From contig JBAVTE010000011.1 in assembly GCA_049695975.1 (NCBI GenBank), forward strand, positions 1 through 15,116: DNA of 15,116 nt, read 5' to 3'. The position numbers were made by a program, and so were the translations under genes. This document shows, in pieces, positions 1-6,903 of the stretch. This DNA comes from CAILDB01 sp049695975. Its GTDB lineage: Bacteria > Patescibacteriota > Minisyncoccia > Phycocordibacterales > GWA1-40-21. A model generated the notes under the pieces. That model was not told where the DNA came from. It saw only the letters and a list, made by a program, of their open reading frames with translations, and ran no database searches. Position 1 is the stretch's first letter. Every line of letters begins with the position of its first letter.

Positions 1-1201
1 GGGAACCCTTGATCAAAATCAAATCCCCCTCTTTTATTTTATTTTGAAATTCTTTTCCAGCATCCACCGAATTATCATATTGAAATATTTTACTATCATC
101 GAGTCCTGCATCGAGAGCTCCTTCTGCAATCTTCCTAGACCTCATTCCAACAGTCAATATCAAATCACAAAATTCTCCGGCAAATATTCCAGCATTATAA
201 TGCTCTTCACTAGAAAGTTTACCGAGCTCCATCATATCGCCAAGCACAGCTATCTTTCTCCCTATTATTTTAATATCTTTTAAAGTTTGGAGAGCAGAAT
301 TTAAAGCAAGTGGTGAGGAATTATAGGTATCATCTATAATAACAGAATTTTTAATTCCCCGAACCAAGCTCATTCTACCTTTCGGCGTATCATGTGTAAG
401 AAGCATTTCGTTTATTTTTATCGGATTTATCTTATTAATAAAACCAACAGCAACAGACGCAAGCACAGAATAAACATTTGGAATTCCAACGGATCCTTTT
501 ATAAACATAGGTAAACTATCACCACCATAATTTATTCTGAATATAATTCCAGTGACTTCCTTTTTGCCATCAATTTCTTCATATGAATAATCCAGATTTT
601 CTGCCCTTATATCTGCTGGATTATCAATACTATATTTTACAATTCTACTGCAAAAATCTTTACTCATTTTTACAGAATCTTCATCATCAGCATTTATCAC
701 TAGAGTTCCTCCATTTTTTAAAGCCCTAACTAAAAACCATTTCTCATTTATCAAATCTTCTCTGGTATTAAAAAACTCAATATGCACAGGTACTTTTGCA
801 AATTTTGTAACAACTGCAATATTTGGCTTCAACCACTTACTTATATCTCGAATATCACCTGGTCTATCAGCACCCACTTCAAGTACAAGCCATTCTGGAT
901 ATTTTTCTCGAAAAACAATAAAAGCTAAACCATGAAAAATATTTTTAATCCATATAAACGGGTTATTCCATCCATTTTGACAACCCAAAATAGTAAGAGG
1001 AATACCTATATCACTATTGAAACTTTTTTCACTCTTTCGAACAAAAAAAGAGTCAGACATTGCAGTATAAATAGCATCTTTAGTAGATGTCTTTCCAACA
1101 TTTCCTGTCACCGCAATAATTTTTGGTTTATATTTTTTAAGGATAAGTTTCGCTTCAGACTGGATAATGACAGATATCAGATTTTTTAAAAAAGATTTCA
1201 T
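1..1201 (-). CDS. murF: MurF-like Mur ligase, 3' end cut by window edge
   Basis: Likely UDP-N-acetylmuramoyl-tripeptide:D-alanyl-D-alanine ligase, the cytoplasmic ATP-dependent enzyme that completes the peptidoglycan pentapeptide. 400 residues are visible from an ATG at 1199-1201 to the window edge. The ATP P-loop GNVGKTS lies at residues 33-39, EVGADRPGDI at 108-117, the central-domain segment PNVYSVLASVAVG at 241-253, PKGRM at 273-277, and the MurF-typical DDTYNSSP (290-297) and AVLGDMMELG (318-327). It breaks off at LIKGS, close to the usual C-terminus. The P-loop is only about 32 residues from the start; E. coli-type MurF has about 75 more residues there forming the UDP-substrate domain, so this domain is absent. 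It follows ftsI after 70 bp with no murE or mraY between. No Shine-Dalgarno is visible. Another Mur ligase activity is possible given the missing domain, but the MurF motifs are clear. Confidence 0.88.
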   Translation of the reverse strand, partial: MKSFLKNLISVIIQSEAKLILKKYKPKIIAVTGNVGKTSTKDAIYTAMSDSFFVRKSEKSFNSDIGIPLTILGCQNGWNNPFIWIKNIFHGLAFIVFREKYPEWLVLEVGADRPGDIRDISKWLKPNIAVVTKFAKVPVHIEFFNTREDLINEKWFLVRALKNGGTLVINADDEDSVKMSKDFCSRIVKYSIDNPADIRAENLDYSYEEIDGKKEVTGIIFRINYGGDSLPMFIKGSVGIPNVYSVLASVAVGFINKINPIKINEMLLTHDTPKGRMSLVRGIKNSVIIDDTYNSSPLALNSALQTLKDIKIIGRKIAVLGDMMELGKLSSEEHYNAGIFAGEFCDLILTVGMRSRKIAEGALDAGLDDSKIFQYDNSVDAGKEFQNKIKEGDLILIKGS

Positions 1202-1216
1202 ATTGCAATAATAACA
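1202..1216 (-). promoter_or_regulatory. Extended -10 promoter immediately before murF
   Basis: Read on the minus strand, TGTTATTAT occupies 1216 to 1208 and fits an extended -10 (TGnTATAAT). Only six bases separate it from the A of the murF ATG, so transcription would begin at or beside the start codon and give a leaderless message. No convincing -35 is seen. AT-rich DNA yields such matches by chance, so confidence is modest; the same geometry occurs before rseP. Confidence 0.4.
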
Positions 1217-1218
1217 TA

Positions 1219-1273
1219 AAAAATCTTCAAGAAAAAGTAAATTTTTATAATTTTGATTTTTTTGAAGATTTTT
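1219..1273 (-). terminator. Weak AT-rich hairpin between ftsI and murF
   Basis: A 12-bp perfect inverted repeat (AAAAATCTTCAA at 1219-1230 and its complement at 1262-1273) encloses a 31-base loop and overlaps the ftsI stop codon. On the minus strand the second arm ends in a run of T. The stem is mostly A-T and the loop is large, so it is a weak or partial terminator at best. It could separate ftsI from murF, which seems to have its own start signal. Confidence 0.35.
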
Positions 1274-2987
1274 ACCTATCAGGTGCTATTTCGTAATAAT
1301 TTATCAAATATTTTGCAATATCAGCAAAAGGCATGGTCAAAGTTTGTGAAGCATAGTTTACACCTTTTGGATCAAAAGTATAAAGCAAGACCAAAAATCT
1401 TGGATTATAAGCTGGAAAATATCCGAAGAATGAATGCAAATATTTATTTGGATAATATCCCCCACCTTCATTTCCCGGTCTTGCTATTTGTGCAGTCCCC
1501 GTCTTCGCGGCAATGCTATAGTGTTCCATTCTTATACTTCCATTTAGAAGCGCATTGTCCACCACTTCCACGAGCATTCGAGTAATTTCATCAGAAGAAG
1601 TTTTTTTAATTACTCTGTCTGCCTCATTTATGTACGAAATATTTTTTGATGGTGCCCACTTATAATTTATTCTTTTCACAACATGGGGTGTGATAAGTTT
1701 ACCTCCGTTTGCAAGAACAGCGAGTGCACGGGCAGTAATGATAGGGGTCATAGAAATACCTTGTCCGAAAGAGGCATTATAATATTCCACAGTTGTTTTA
1801 CTTTTTAAATTTTCAATATTTCCAGAAGCTTCAGCTGGTAGATCAATACCCGTCTCCATTCCAAAACCAAATTTTTTAAAATATTCAACAAATTTTTCTT
1901 TCCCCATTTGGCTTTCCACAAATGATGCGCCTGTATTTAAAGAGTTATTTAGAACCACCTGCATATTTACAACCCCTCTACCTACTCCATCATAATTTGA
2001 AACCTTATAGCCATCCACATTGAGAAATCCTTTATCATTATAGGTCGTTTCCGCTGTAACAGCCTCAGAATCAATACCAGAAGCCATAGTTATTGCTTTT
2101 ATGATAGAACCCATCTCATAAGCATTACTTACCAAAGGATCCCCGAATAAAGATATATTTGTTTCTTTTCCATATTCATTTGGATCAAATGTTGGTGTGA
2201 CCGCCATAGCATAAATCTCGCCTGTTTTTGGATCAAGAATTATTCCACCAGTAATTTGTGAACTCCATTTTTTATTTACTTCAGCAATTTTTGATTCTAA
2301 AAATCCTTGGACTTCTGGTTCAATAGAAGTCACAATGTCACCTTCTTTTGAATCAAGAAAATTTTTTTTAAAATTTAAGAATATTTCTGCATAAGGATTA
2401 GCATACACTTTTGTGTTAGATCTCAAAAGTAAATCATCATAATATTTTTCAAGACCATATCTGCCTTCCAAATTATTTCCATTATATCCTACAAAGCCAA
2501 TGACATTTGAAGCAAGTTTTTTCCCAGGATAAAATCTTGCTTTATCTATTTCTACAAAAACACCCAAAATTTTCATATCAGAAATAAGAAGTGCCTCTTT
2601 TTCAGGAACATTTTTCATGATCTCTTCGTATGGATCTGTCACCTTCCTAGCTTTTTGTAAAAATGCCACTTTATCAATATTTAATACAGATGAAATTTTT
2701 GTATATATATTTTCTGGATTTTTTATGACAGAAGGGTTTATAGAAAGTGTATATTCATTTCTTAAAGAAGCCGCAGAAATTAAAGATCCATTTTTTGATG
2801 TAAAAAAAATATTTCCCCTATCAAATATACCGTTTACGCTAGTTGTCTGTTTCTGTTCGGCAATTATATTGTAATATTCTCCCCGCATAATTTGAAGAAA
2901 ATACAATCTAACAAACAAAATGACTGCGATCATAACAAAACAACCAAAAATAATTCTAAGTCTAAGTGTAAAACAACTAGATTTCAT
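1272..2987 (-). CDS. ftsI: FtsI/PBP3-like septal peptidoglycan transpeptidase
   Basis: Class B penicillin-binding protein, the D,D-transpeptidase that crosslinks septal peptidoglycan in partnership with FtsW at the divisome. 571 residues. An N-terminal membrane anchor spans about residues 12-32, followed by the non-catalytic pedestal domain (about 50-220) and the transpeptidase domain (about 225-560). The three active-site motifs are present: SIIK at 294-297 (nucleophile S294), SLN at 349-351 and KTG at 495-497, with FGQGISMTP at 407-415. There is no PASTA repeat. The first 11 bp overlap the ftsL-like gene, implying translational coupling, and no Shine-Dalgarno is visible. Placement after mraZ-rsmH-ftsL in a division cluster supports FtsI rather than the elongation PBP2, whose gene lies separately at 6904-8613. 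Confidence 0.95.
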   Translation of the reverse strand: MKSSCFTLRLRIIFGCFVMIAVILFVRLYFLQIMRGEYYNIIAEQKQTTSVNGIFDRGNIFFTSKNGSLISAASLRNEYTLSINPSVIKNPENIYTKISSVLNIDKVAFLQKARKVTDPYEEIMKNVPEKEALLISDMKILGVFVEIDKARFYPGKKLASNVIGFVGYNGNNLEGRYGLEKYYDDLLLRSNTKVYANPYAEIFLNFKKNFLDSKEGDIVTSIEPEVQGFLESKIAEVNKKWSSQITGGIILDPKTGEIYAMAVTPTFDPNEYGKETNISLFGDPLVSNAYEMGSIIKAITMASGIDSEAVTAETTYNDKGFLNVDGYKVSNYDGVGRGVVNMQVVLNNSLNTGASFVESQMGKEKFVEYFKKFGFGMETGIDLPAEASGNIENLKSKTTVEYYNASFGQGISMTPIITARALAVLANGGKLITPHVVKRINYKWAPSKNISYINEADRVIKKTSSDEITRMLVEVVDNALLNGSIRMEHYSIAAKTGTAQIARPGNEGGGYYPNKYLHSFFGYFPAYNPRFLVLLYTFDPKGVNYASQTLTMPFADIAKYLINYYEIAPDR

Positions 2988-3303
2988 TAATATTTAAAGA
3001 TAATGATGGGACGCTTGAAGCCCTTGATACAAATACTTGTTTTGTATTTTCAGAAAAACCCAAATTTTTGGCTGTTTCCAAGGTTATTACGCTTTTTGCT
3101 TGCAAATATTTATATTCCAAATCACTAACTTTTAAATTTAATGAAGATAAATTTTCTGTAAGCACTGTATTTTGCCTGACGCTCACGGTAATCTCAATGA
3201 TTGAATAAAAATATATCAATGTCATAAAAATAGAAAGGAATGAGAAAGTCCAGAAAAAATATTTGCTCCCCCGCGCTATTTGTTCTATTAATATTTCAGT
3301 CAT
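2977..3303 (-). CDS. ftsL: FtsL/DivIC-like small divisome membrane protein
   Basis: A 108-residue bitopic protein with a short cytoplasmic N-terminus, one hydrophobic segment at about residues 16-38, then an extracytoplasmic heptad-rich stretch (about 46-72) containing LSSLNLKVSDLEYKYLQ and ending in a low-complexity Ser-rich tail. This is the architecture of FtsL and DivIC/FtsB, which bridge FtsQ to FtsW-FtsI. FtsL sequences diverge strongly, so the call rests on topology and on position between rsmH and ftsI, the standard place for ftsL. The ATG at 3301-3303 overlaps the end of rsmH by 8 bp and its TAG lies 11 bp inside ftsI, so the three genes are probably translated as a coupled unit. No Shine-Dalgarno is apparent. 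It could equally be the FtsB/DivIC partner. Confidence 0.75.
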   Translation of the reverse strand: MTEILIEQIARGSKYFFWTFSFLSIFMTLIYFYSIIEITVSVRQNTVLTENLSSLNLKVSDLEYKYLQAKSVITLETAKNLGFSENTKQVFVSRASSVPSLSLNINEI

Positions 3304-4189
3304 TTTTTTTAAATATTCTTAATTTTGCACTTCGTGATCTTGAATTTTCTCTAATTTCATCTTCATTTGCAGTGATTGGTTTTTTGGTAATTATTTTTCC
3401 TTTTTCCTGTTCTTTCCATTTTCTAAATGTGTCTTTTACTATTCTGTCTTCCGTACTGTGGAAGGAAATTACCGCAATCCTTCCACCAGAATTAAGAACT
3501 TCAATTCCATTCGCTAATCCTTCTTTCAGAGCCTCAACCTCATCATTTACTGCCATTCTCATAGCTTGAAATGTCTTTGTGGCAAAATGTATTTTGCTTT
3601 TTTGGTAAGAAAACGGAACTGCATGTCTTACTATTTCTACTAAATCGTTCGTGGTTTCTATCGGTTTTATGTTTCTTGCTTCAATAATTGACTTTGCAAT
3701 TTTTCTAGAATATTTTTCATCTGAATATCCATAAAGAATATCTGCAAGTGTTTCCTCTTTCCAAGTATTCAAAATCATTTTTGCTGTAATCTGTTCTTCA
3801 CCAACACCATTTGAGAAAGTCATTAGAAGTGGTTCGTTGTTCTTAAAAGAAAACCCTCTTCCGGATGAATCAAGCTGATCTGAACTAAAACCAAGATCAA
3901 ATACTATTCCATCTACTTTTTTCACACCCACCTTTTCGAGTACATAATTTATTCTTCTATAATCTGAAAGAAAGGCCTGAAAATCACAACTAATTTTACA
4001 AATTTTTGCTGTTGCTCTATTTATCGCATCACTATCTCTATCTGTCGCAATTATTTTTATTTTTGTACCAAATCTCTTAAAAATTTCTTCACTATGTCCT
4101 CCAGCACCAAGTGTCCCATCAAATACAATAGAATTTGCCCTCAAATCAAGTCCGTCCACTGTTTCTTTTAAAAGAACTGCTTTGTGCAT
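3296..4189 (-). CDS. rsmH: 16S rRNA (cytosine(1402)-N(4))-methyltransferase RsmH
   Basis: SAM-dependent methyltransferase (formerly MraW) that N4-methylates C1402 of 16S rRNA in the ribosomal P site. 297 residues, a little below the usual 310. The SAM-binding motif DGTLGAGGHS is at residues 24-33, followed by ATDRDSDAI (48-56) and the acidic strand VDGIVFDLGFSSDQLD (about 92-107). The family C-terminal motifs GGRIAVISFHSTEDRIVK and ENSRSRSAKLR are present. It starts 3 bp after the mraZ stop. A possible Shine-Dalgarno, GGGAG, sits 11 bases upstream within the end of mraZ. The gene stops with TGA at 3296-3298, inside the ftsL-like gene. mraZ-rsmH-ftsL-ftsI is the classic head of the division and cell-wall cluster. 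Confidence 0.97.
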   Translation of the reverse strand: MHKAVLLKETVDGLDLRANSIVFDGTLGAGGHSEEIFKRFGTKIKIIATDRDSDAINRATAKICKISCDFQAFLSDYRRINYVLEKVGVKKVDGIVFDLGFSSDQLDSSGRGFSFKNNEPLLMTFSNGVGEEQITAKMILNTWKEETLADILYGYSDEKYSRKIAKSIIEARNIKPIETTNDLVEIVRHAVPFSYQKSKIHFATKTFQAMRMAVNDEVEALKEGLANGIEVLNSGGRIAVISFHSTEDRIVKDTFRKWKEQEKGKIITKKPITANEDEIRENSRSRSAKLRIFKKND

Positions 4190-4192
4190 ATT

Positions 4193-4627
4193 TTATAGTG
4201 CTCCCGCTTGACCAAGCTTTTCTGCAAGCTGGTCTGCCTCACCTTCGACCTTTTCTTTGAACCTCTTCCATTCTTCTTCATTCCAAATTTCTACCCTATC
4301 TTGTACCCCTATGACTGCCACTTTATTTTCTAACCTTGCTCTTCTTATCAAAAAATCCGGCAAAAGCATTCTGCCAATTGAATCGATTTCTGCTTCTACT
4401 GCTCCACCAAACATAAATCTGTTAAAACTTCTATTGTCAGCTTGAAGCATTGATGACTCGGAAAGTTTTACTGAAATATTTTTCCACTGTGAAAGTGTAA
4501 ATACAAAAAGACACCCATCAAGTCCTGGAGTAACAACAATTTTTTTACCCATTTCTTTTCGAAACTTCACAGGAAGTGAAATTCTTTTTTTATCATCTAA
4601 TGTATGTATGTATTCACCAATTAACAT
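4193..4627 (-). CDS. mraZ: MraZ transcriptional regulator of the division cluster
   Basis: DNA-binding protein with a tandem SpoVT-AbrB-like fold. In characterised bacteria it forms a ring and binds TGGGN-type repeats at its own promoter, controlling the dcw operon. 144 residues with both half-repeats visible: GEYIHTLDDKKRISLPVKFR (about residues 4-23) and AEIDSIGRMLLPDFL (about 79-93). The first repeat has DDKKR where the family usually has D-x-K-G-R, so the glycine is replaced. The C-terminal tail (about 117-144) is charged and probably helical. It is the first gene of the mraZ-rsmH-ftsL-ftsI unit and lies directly downstream of a repeat-containing promoter that fits an MraZ operator. No strong Shine-Dalgarno precedes the ATG at 4625-4627. 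The same fold occurs in other AbrB-like regulators, but position and both motifs make MraZ secure. Confidence 0.96.
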   Translation of the reverse strand: MLIGEYIHTLDDKKRISLPVKFRKEMGKKIVVTPGLDGCLFVFTLSQWKNISVKLSESSMLQADNRSFNRFMFGGAVEAEIDSIGRMLLPDFLIRRARLENKVAVIGVQDRVEIWNEEEWKRFKEKVEGEADQLAEKLGQAGAL

Positions 4628-4652
4628 AGTAGTTTTTGTAGGATTTATTACT

Positions 4653-4710
4653 TACCACTTCTTCCCACCTATTTAGTATTTTATAACACTTCATCCCACT
4701 ATACAACATA
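4653..4710 (-). promoter_or_regulatory. mraZ promoter with MraZ-type operator repeats
   Basis: On the minus strand a -35 TTGTAT (4706-4701), a 17-bp spacer and a -10 TAAAAT (4683-4678) form a plausible sigma70 promoter. Two 16-bp direct repeats with two mismatches, GTGGGATGAAGTGTTA (4699-4684) and GTGGGAAGAAGTGGTA (4668-4653), start 31 bp apart, close to three helical turns. Each holds a TGGGA box and a second TG box 10 bp downstream. A weaker TGTTG sits 10 bp upstream of the distal copy. The distal repeat fills the -35/-10 spacer and the proximal one covers the expected transcript start. Known MraZ operators are TGGGN boxes at 10-bp period, so autoregulation is a strong inference. Confidence 0.75.
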
Positions 4711-4846
4711 AAGTTATCAACAGGTGTAATACCCATTTAAAACAAATTAATAAAAGAATAAATCGCTTTGCTCATAATCCACCTGTGGCAGAGACACGTG
4801 GTATTTTTACCTTATAAATACCAGATTCCTACTTACACAAAGATAA
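4711..4846. other. Intergenic stretch between lysS terminator and mraZ promoter
   Basis: No gene is supported here. It contains an 8-bp inverted repeat TGGTATTT/AAATACCA (4799-4806 and 4816-4823) without a following T run, so it is not a terminator in either direction. It also holds the palindrome CCACCTGTGG (4779-4788), whose arms could pair alternatively with CCACGTGG-like sequence at 4795-4801. These may be operator or leader structures, or chance. A 12-codon ORF on the minus strand ahead of mraZ is too short to support. Confidence 0.4.
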
Positions 4847-4884
4847 CAAAAAAACCGCTTTGACATCTGACATCAAAGCGGTTT
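4847..4884 (-). terminator. Intrinsic terminator after lysS
   Basis: A perfect 12-bp inverted repeat, AAACCGCTTTGA at 4852-4863 and its complement at 4873-4884, flanks a 9-base loop. Read on the minus strand the second arm runs into seven T residues. It lies 8 bp past the lysS stop and ends the greA-lysS transcript before the mraZ promoter. The opposite side also has a T-rich stretch, so it could work both ways. Confidence 0.88.
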
Positions 4885-4891
4885 CTTTTTG

Positions 4892-6355
4892 TTAGTTTTT
4901 GGGAGGCCTCAAAAGCGGAAAAATCAGACATTCTTTTATTGGCCTATCCATGAGAAAACTAAAGAGTCTTTCAGAAATTCCGAATCCAAAAGTTGGAGGC
5001 ATACCATACTCCATTGCTTCTACAAATTCACCATCAGTCATTTGTGCCTCTTCATCTCCCCCTTCTATAAGTTTGGCTTGCTCCATAAATCTGTCCATTT
5101 GATCCAATGGGTCGTTAAGCTCACTAAAACCTTTACCCATTTCAGAACCAGCAAGAATCACCTGGAACCTTTCTACTAAATTTTGATTGTTCTCCATTCT
5201 CTTTGCAAGAGGCTCCATCATCACAGGAACATTTATGAGAAAGCCAGGGCCTCCGATCTGCTTTCTACAATACTTCCAAAGATTATCTATTGCTCTCGTA
5301 AGATTGAAACCTTTTTTATTATCATATTCTACTTTTAAATCTTTCAGTTTCTTTTCAATATTTTTCAAATCTGTTTGCAAAATATCGATTCCTGTCATCT
5401 TTTTGATAGTTTCCACAAAATCATAGACTTCCCACTCCTTTTCAAAATCAACTTCAAATCCTTTTATTTTGAACTTCATTGTTCCAAAAGTTTCCTTTAC
5501 TACATGTCTATAAAATTCTTTTGTAAAATCCATCCCTTGATTGTAATCAGAATAAGCCGAATAAAATTCCATATGCGTATAGTCCTGCAAATGTTCTGCA
5601 TCCATACCTTCGTTTCTAAAAACTCTACCTATTTCAAAAACTTTTGGAAAACCAGCAATCATAAGACGCTTGAGCCAAAGTTCTGGTGAAATTCTCAAAT
5701 AAATATCTATATCGAGAGCATTGTGATGTGTAATAAAAGGTCTGGCCTCTGCTCCTCCTGGTACAGATTCTAAGATAGGTGTTTCAACCTCTAAATAATC
5801 ATTTTGTAATAAAAAATTCCTGACAGAAGACCAAAATTTTTCTCTTTTAATTACAATATTTCTAGTATCTTCATTAAATAAAATATCTAAATATCTTTTT
5901 CTAAATTTTTCTTCTTCATCTTGAAGTCCATGCCACTTCTCTGGAAGCGGGCGCAAACTTTTTGAAATCATTTTCCAAGACAAAATCTCTAAAGTTTTTT
6001 CACCTCTTTTTGTAGTAAAAAGAGAACCGCCAATTTCAATAAAATCACCTATATCTATAACTTTTTGGAAAAAATTAAAATCCGCTTCACCGATTATATC
6101 CTTTTTAATAAGACCCTGAAACTTGGCAGTGCCATCATAGATATTTAAAAATATCAAAGCACCCTGCTCTCGAAGTGACATCACTCTACCGGCTAGGTGA
6201 ATATCTTTGTTTAGAAGTAGTGAATCATATTTTTCTACTACATCTTTCAAGGAAAAATCTCTTCTGGAGGTTGCGGGATAAGGATTTATTCCATTTTCTC
6301 GTAGAATTTTTAATTTTTCTATTCTAATATTTCTAATTTCTTCGAGTGAAGACAT
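4892..6355 (-). CDS. lysS: Lysyl-tRNA synthetase, class II
   Basis: Charges tRNA-Lys with lysine using ATP in the cytoplasm. 487 residues, normal for a bacterial class II LysRS. An N-terminal OB-fold anticodon-binding domain (about residues 52-135) precedes the catalytic core: motif 1 around 188-200 (LEVETPILESVPGGAEARPF), motif 2 around 238-265 (EIGRVFRNEG, then MEFYSAYSDY) and motif 3 around 451-465 (GMPPTFGFGISERL). DPLDQMDRFMEQ and DGEFVEAMEYGMPPT match LysRS rather than AspRS or AsnRS. Two oddities: HLQDYT at 255-260 replaces the usual HNPEFT, and motif 3 appears one residue shorter than the common GLGIGIDRL. It starts 11 bp after greA with no clear Shine-Dalgarno and ends just before a strong terminator. 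Confidence 0.94.
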   Translation of the reverse strand: MSSLEEIRNIRIEKLKILRENGINPYPATSRRDFSLKDVVEKYDSLLLNKDIHLAGRVMSLREQGALIFLNIYDGTAKFQGLIKKDIIGEADFNFFQKVIDIGDFIEIGGSLFTTKRGEKTLEILSWKMISKSLRPLPEKWHGLQDEEEKFRKRYLDILFNEDTRNIVIKREKFWSSVRNFLLQNDYLEVETPILESVPGGAEARPFITHHNALDIDIYLRISPELWLKRLMIAGFPKVFEIGRVFRNEGMDAEHLQDYTHMEFYSAYSDYNQGMDFTKEFYRHVVKETFGTMKFKIKGFEVDFEKEWEVYDFVETIKKMTGIDILQTDLKNIEKKLKDLKVEYDNKKGFNLTRAIDNLWKYCRKQIGGPGFLINVPVMMEPLAKRMENNQNLVERFQVILAGSEMGKGFSELNDPLDQMDRFMEQAKLIEGGDEEAQMTDGEFVEAMEYGMPPTFGFGISERLFSFLMDRPIKECLIFPLLRPPKN

Positions 6356-6366
6356 TTTTAATATAA

Positions 6367-6834
6367 TTATTTAATATCTAAAATTTTGTATGTCATTGTA
6401 CCAGAAGGACAATTAAACTTAAATGAATCGTTTTTATTTTTACCCAAAATAGACGCCCCAAGAGGAGATCTATTAGAAATTTTCCCTTTTAATGTATCTG
6501 CTTCTTCAGAGCCAACTATCTGATATTCTTTTTTTTCTCCACTACCAACTTTTTCTAAAGTCACGGTACTTCCTATCATCACATGATCTCCGTGTCTATC
6601 CTCAAAAACTGTTGCGCTCTTCAAAATTGATTCTAATTTTGAAATCCTTTCTTCTATATTTGCTTGTTCTTCTCTGGCTTCATGATATTCTGCATTTTCA
6701 GACAAGTCGCCTAATCCCCTTGCATAATCAAGATTTTCTGCCACTTCTTTTCTTTTATTAGATTTGAGATCTTTTAATTCGTTAGAAAGTTCATTATATT
6801 TTTCTTTTGTAAGATATTCTCTTTTTTCTTCCAT
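6367..6834 (-). CDS. greA: Transcription elongation factor GreA
   Basis: Binds the RNA polymerase secondary channel and stimulates cleavage of backtracked RNA, rescuing arrested complexes. 155 residues, the family's usual length. The N-terminal coiled coil (about residues 8-74) carries the tip motif GDLSENAEYHEARE at 42-55 with the acidic residues D43 and E46 that coordinate the catalytic metal. The C-terminal FKBP-like domain follows, with SPLGASILGK at 123-132. GreB is less likely given the tip motif and length. The gene is first in a two-gene unit with lysS, which begins 11 bp beyond its TAA, and a good promoter lies just upstream. No Shine-Dalgarno is visible in the roughly 25-base leader. 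Confidence 0.97.
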   Translation of the reverse strand: MEEKREYLTKEKYNELSNELKDLKSNKRKEVAENLDYARGLGDLSENAEYHEAREEQANIEERISKLESILKSATVFEDRHGDHVMIGSTVTLEKVGSGEKKEYQIVGSEEADTLKGKISNRSPLGASILGKNKNDSFKFNCPSGTMTYKILDIK

Positions 6835-6865
6835 AGATTTTTATATTAATTATTAAAGTTTCATT

Positions 6866-6894
6866 ATTCTAACAAAATTGTTTCAAATAGTCAA
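6866..6894 (-). promoter_or_regulatory. Sigma70-like promoter of greA-lysS
   Basis: On the minus strand a -35 TTGACT (6894-6889), a 17-bp spacer and a -10 TAGAAT (6871-6866) match the consensus at five of six positions each. The promoter lies in the 69-bp gap between mrdA and greA, and the predicted transcript starts about 25 bases before the greA ATG. No terminator is seen after mrdA, so read-through from the mre operon may also contribute. Confidence 0.8.
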
Positions 6895-6903
6895 AGACAT
6901 GAA

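Noticed and set aside
1253..1585. Plus-strand ORF of 110 codons
   Set aside because: Antisense to the 3' end of ftsI, whose transpeptidase motifs are intact; no recognisable domain or start signal.
3240..3569. Plus-strand ORF of 109 codons with hydrophobic stretches
   Set aside because: Lies antisense to rsmH and the ftsL-like gene; hydrophobicity arises from A-rich codons read in reverse.
4714..4722. TTATCAACA, resembling a DnaA box
   Set aside because: A single site with a mismatch to TTATNCACA, with no cluster, AT-rich unwinding element or dnaA/dnaN nearby; not an origin.
4625..4740. Minus-strand ORF of about 40 codons across the mraZ promoter, and a 12-codon ORF just upstream of it
   Set aside because: They run through the promoter repeats or are too short, have poor Shine-Dalgarno spacing, and show no sign of protein-like constraint.
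4795..4801. CACGTG palindrome
   Set aside because: Six-base palindromes are common by chance and this motif has no established bacterial role on its own; kept only as part of the intergenic structure finding.
5375..5689. Plus-strand ORF of 104 codons
   Set aside because: Antisense shadow of lysS with no Shine-Dalgarno or family motif.
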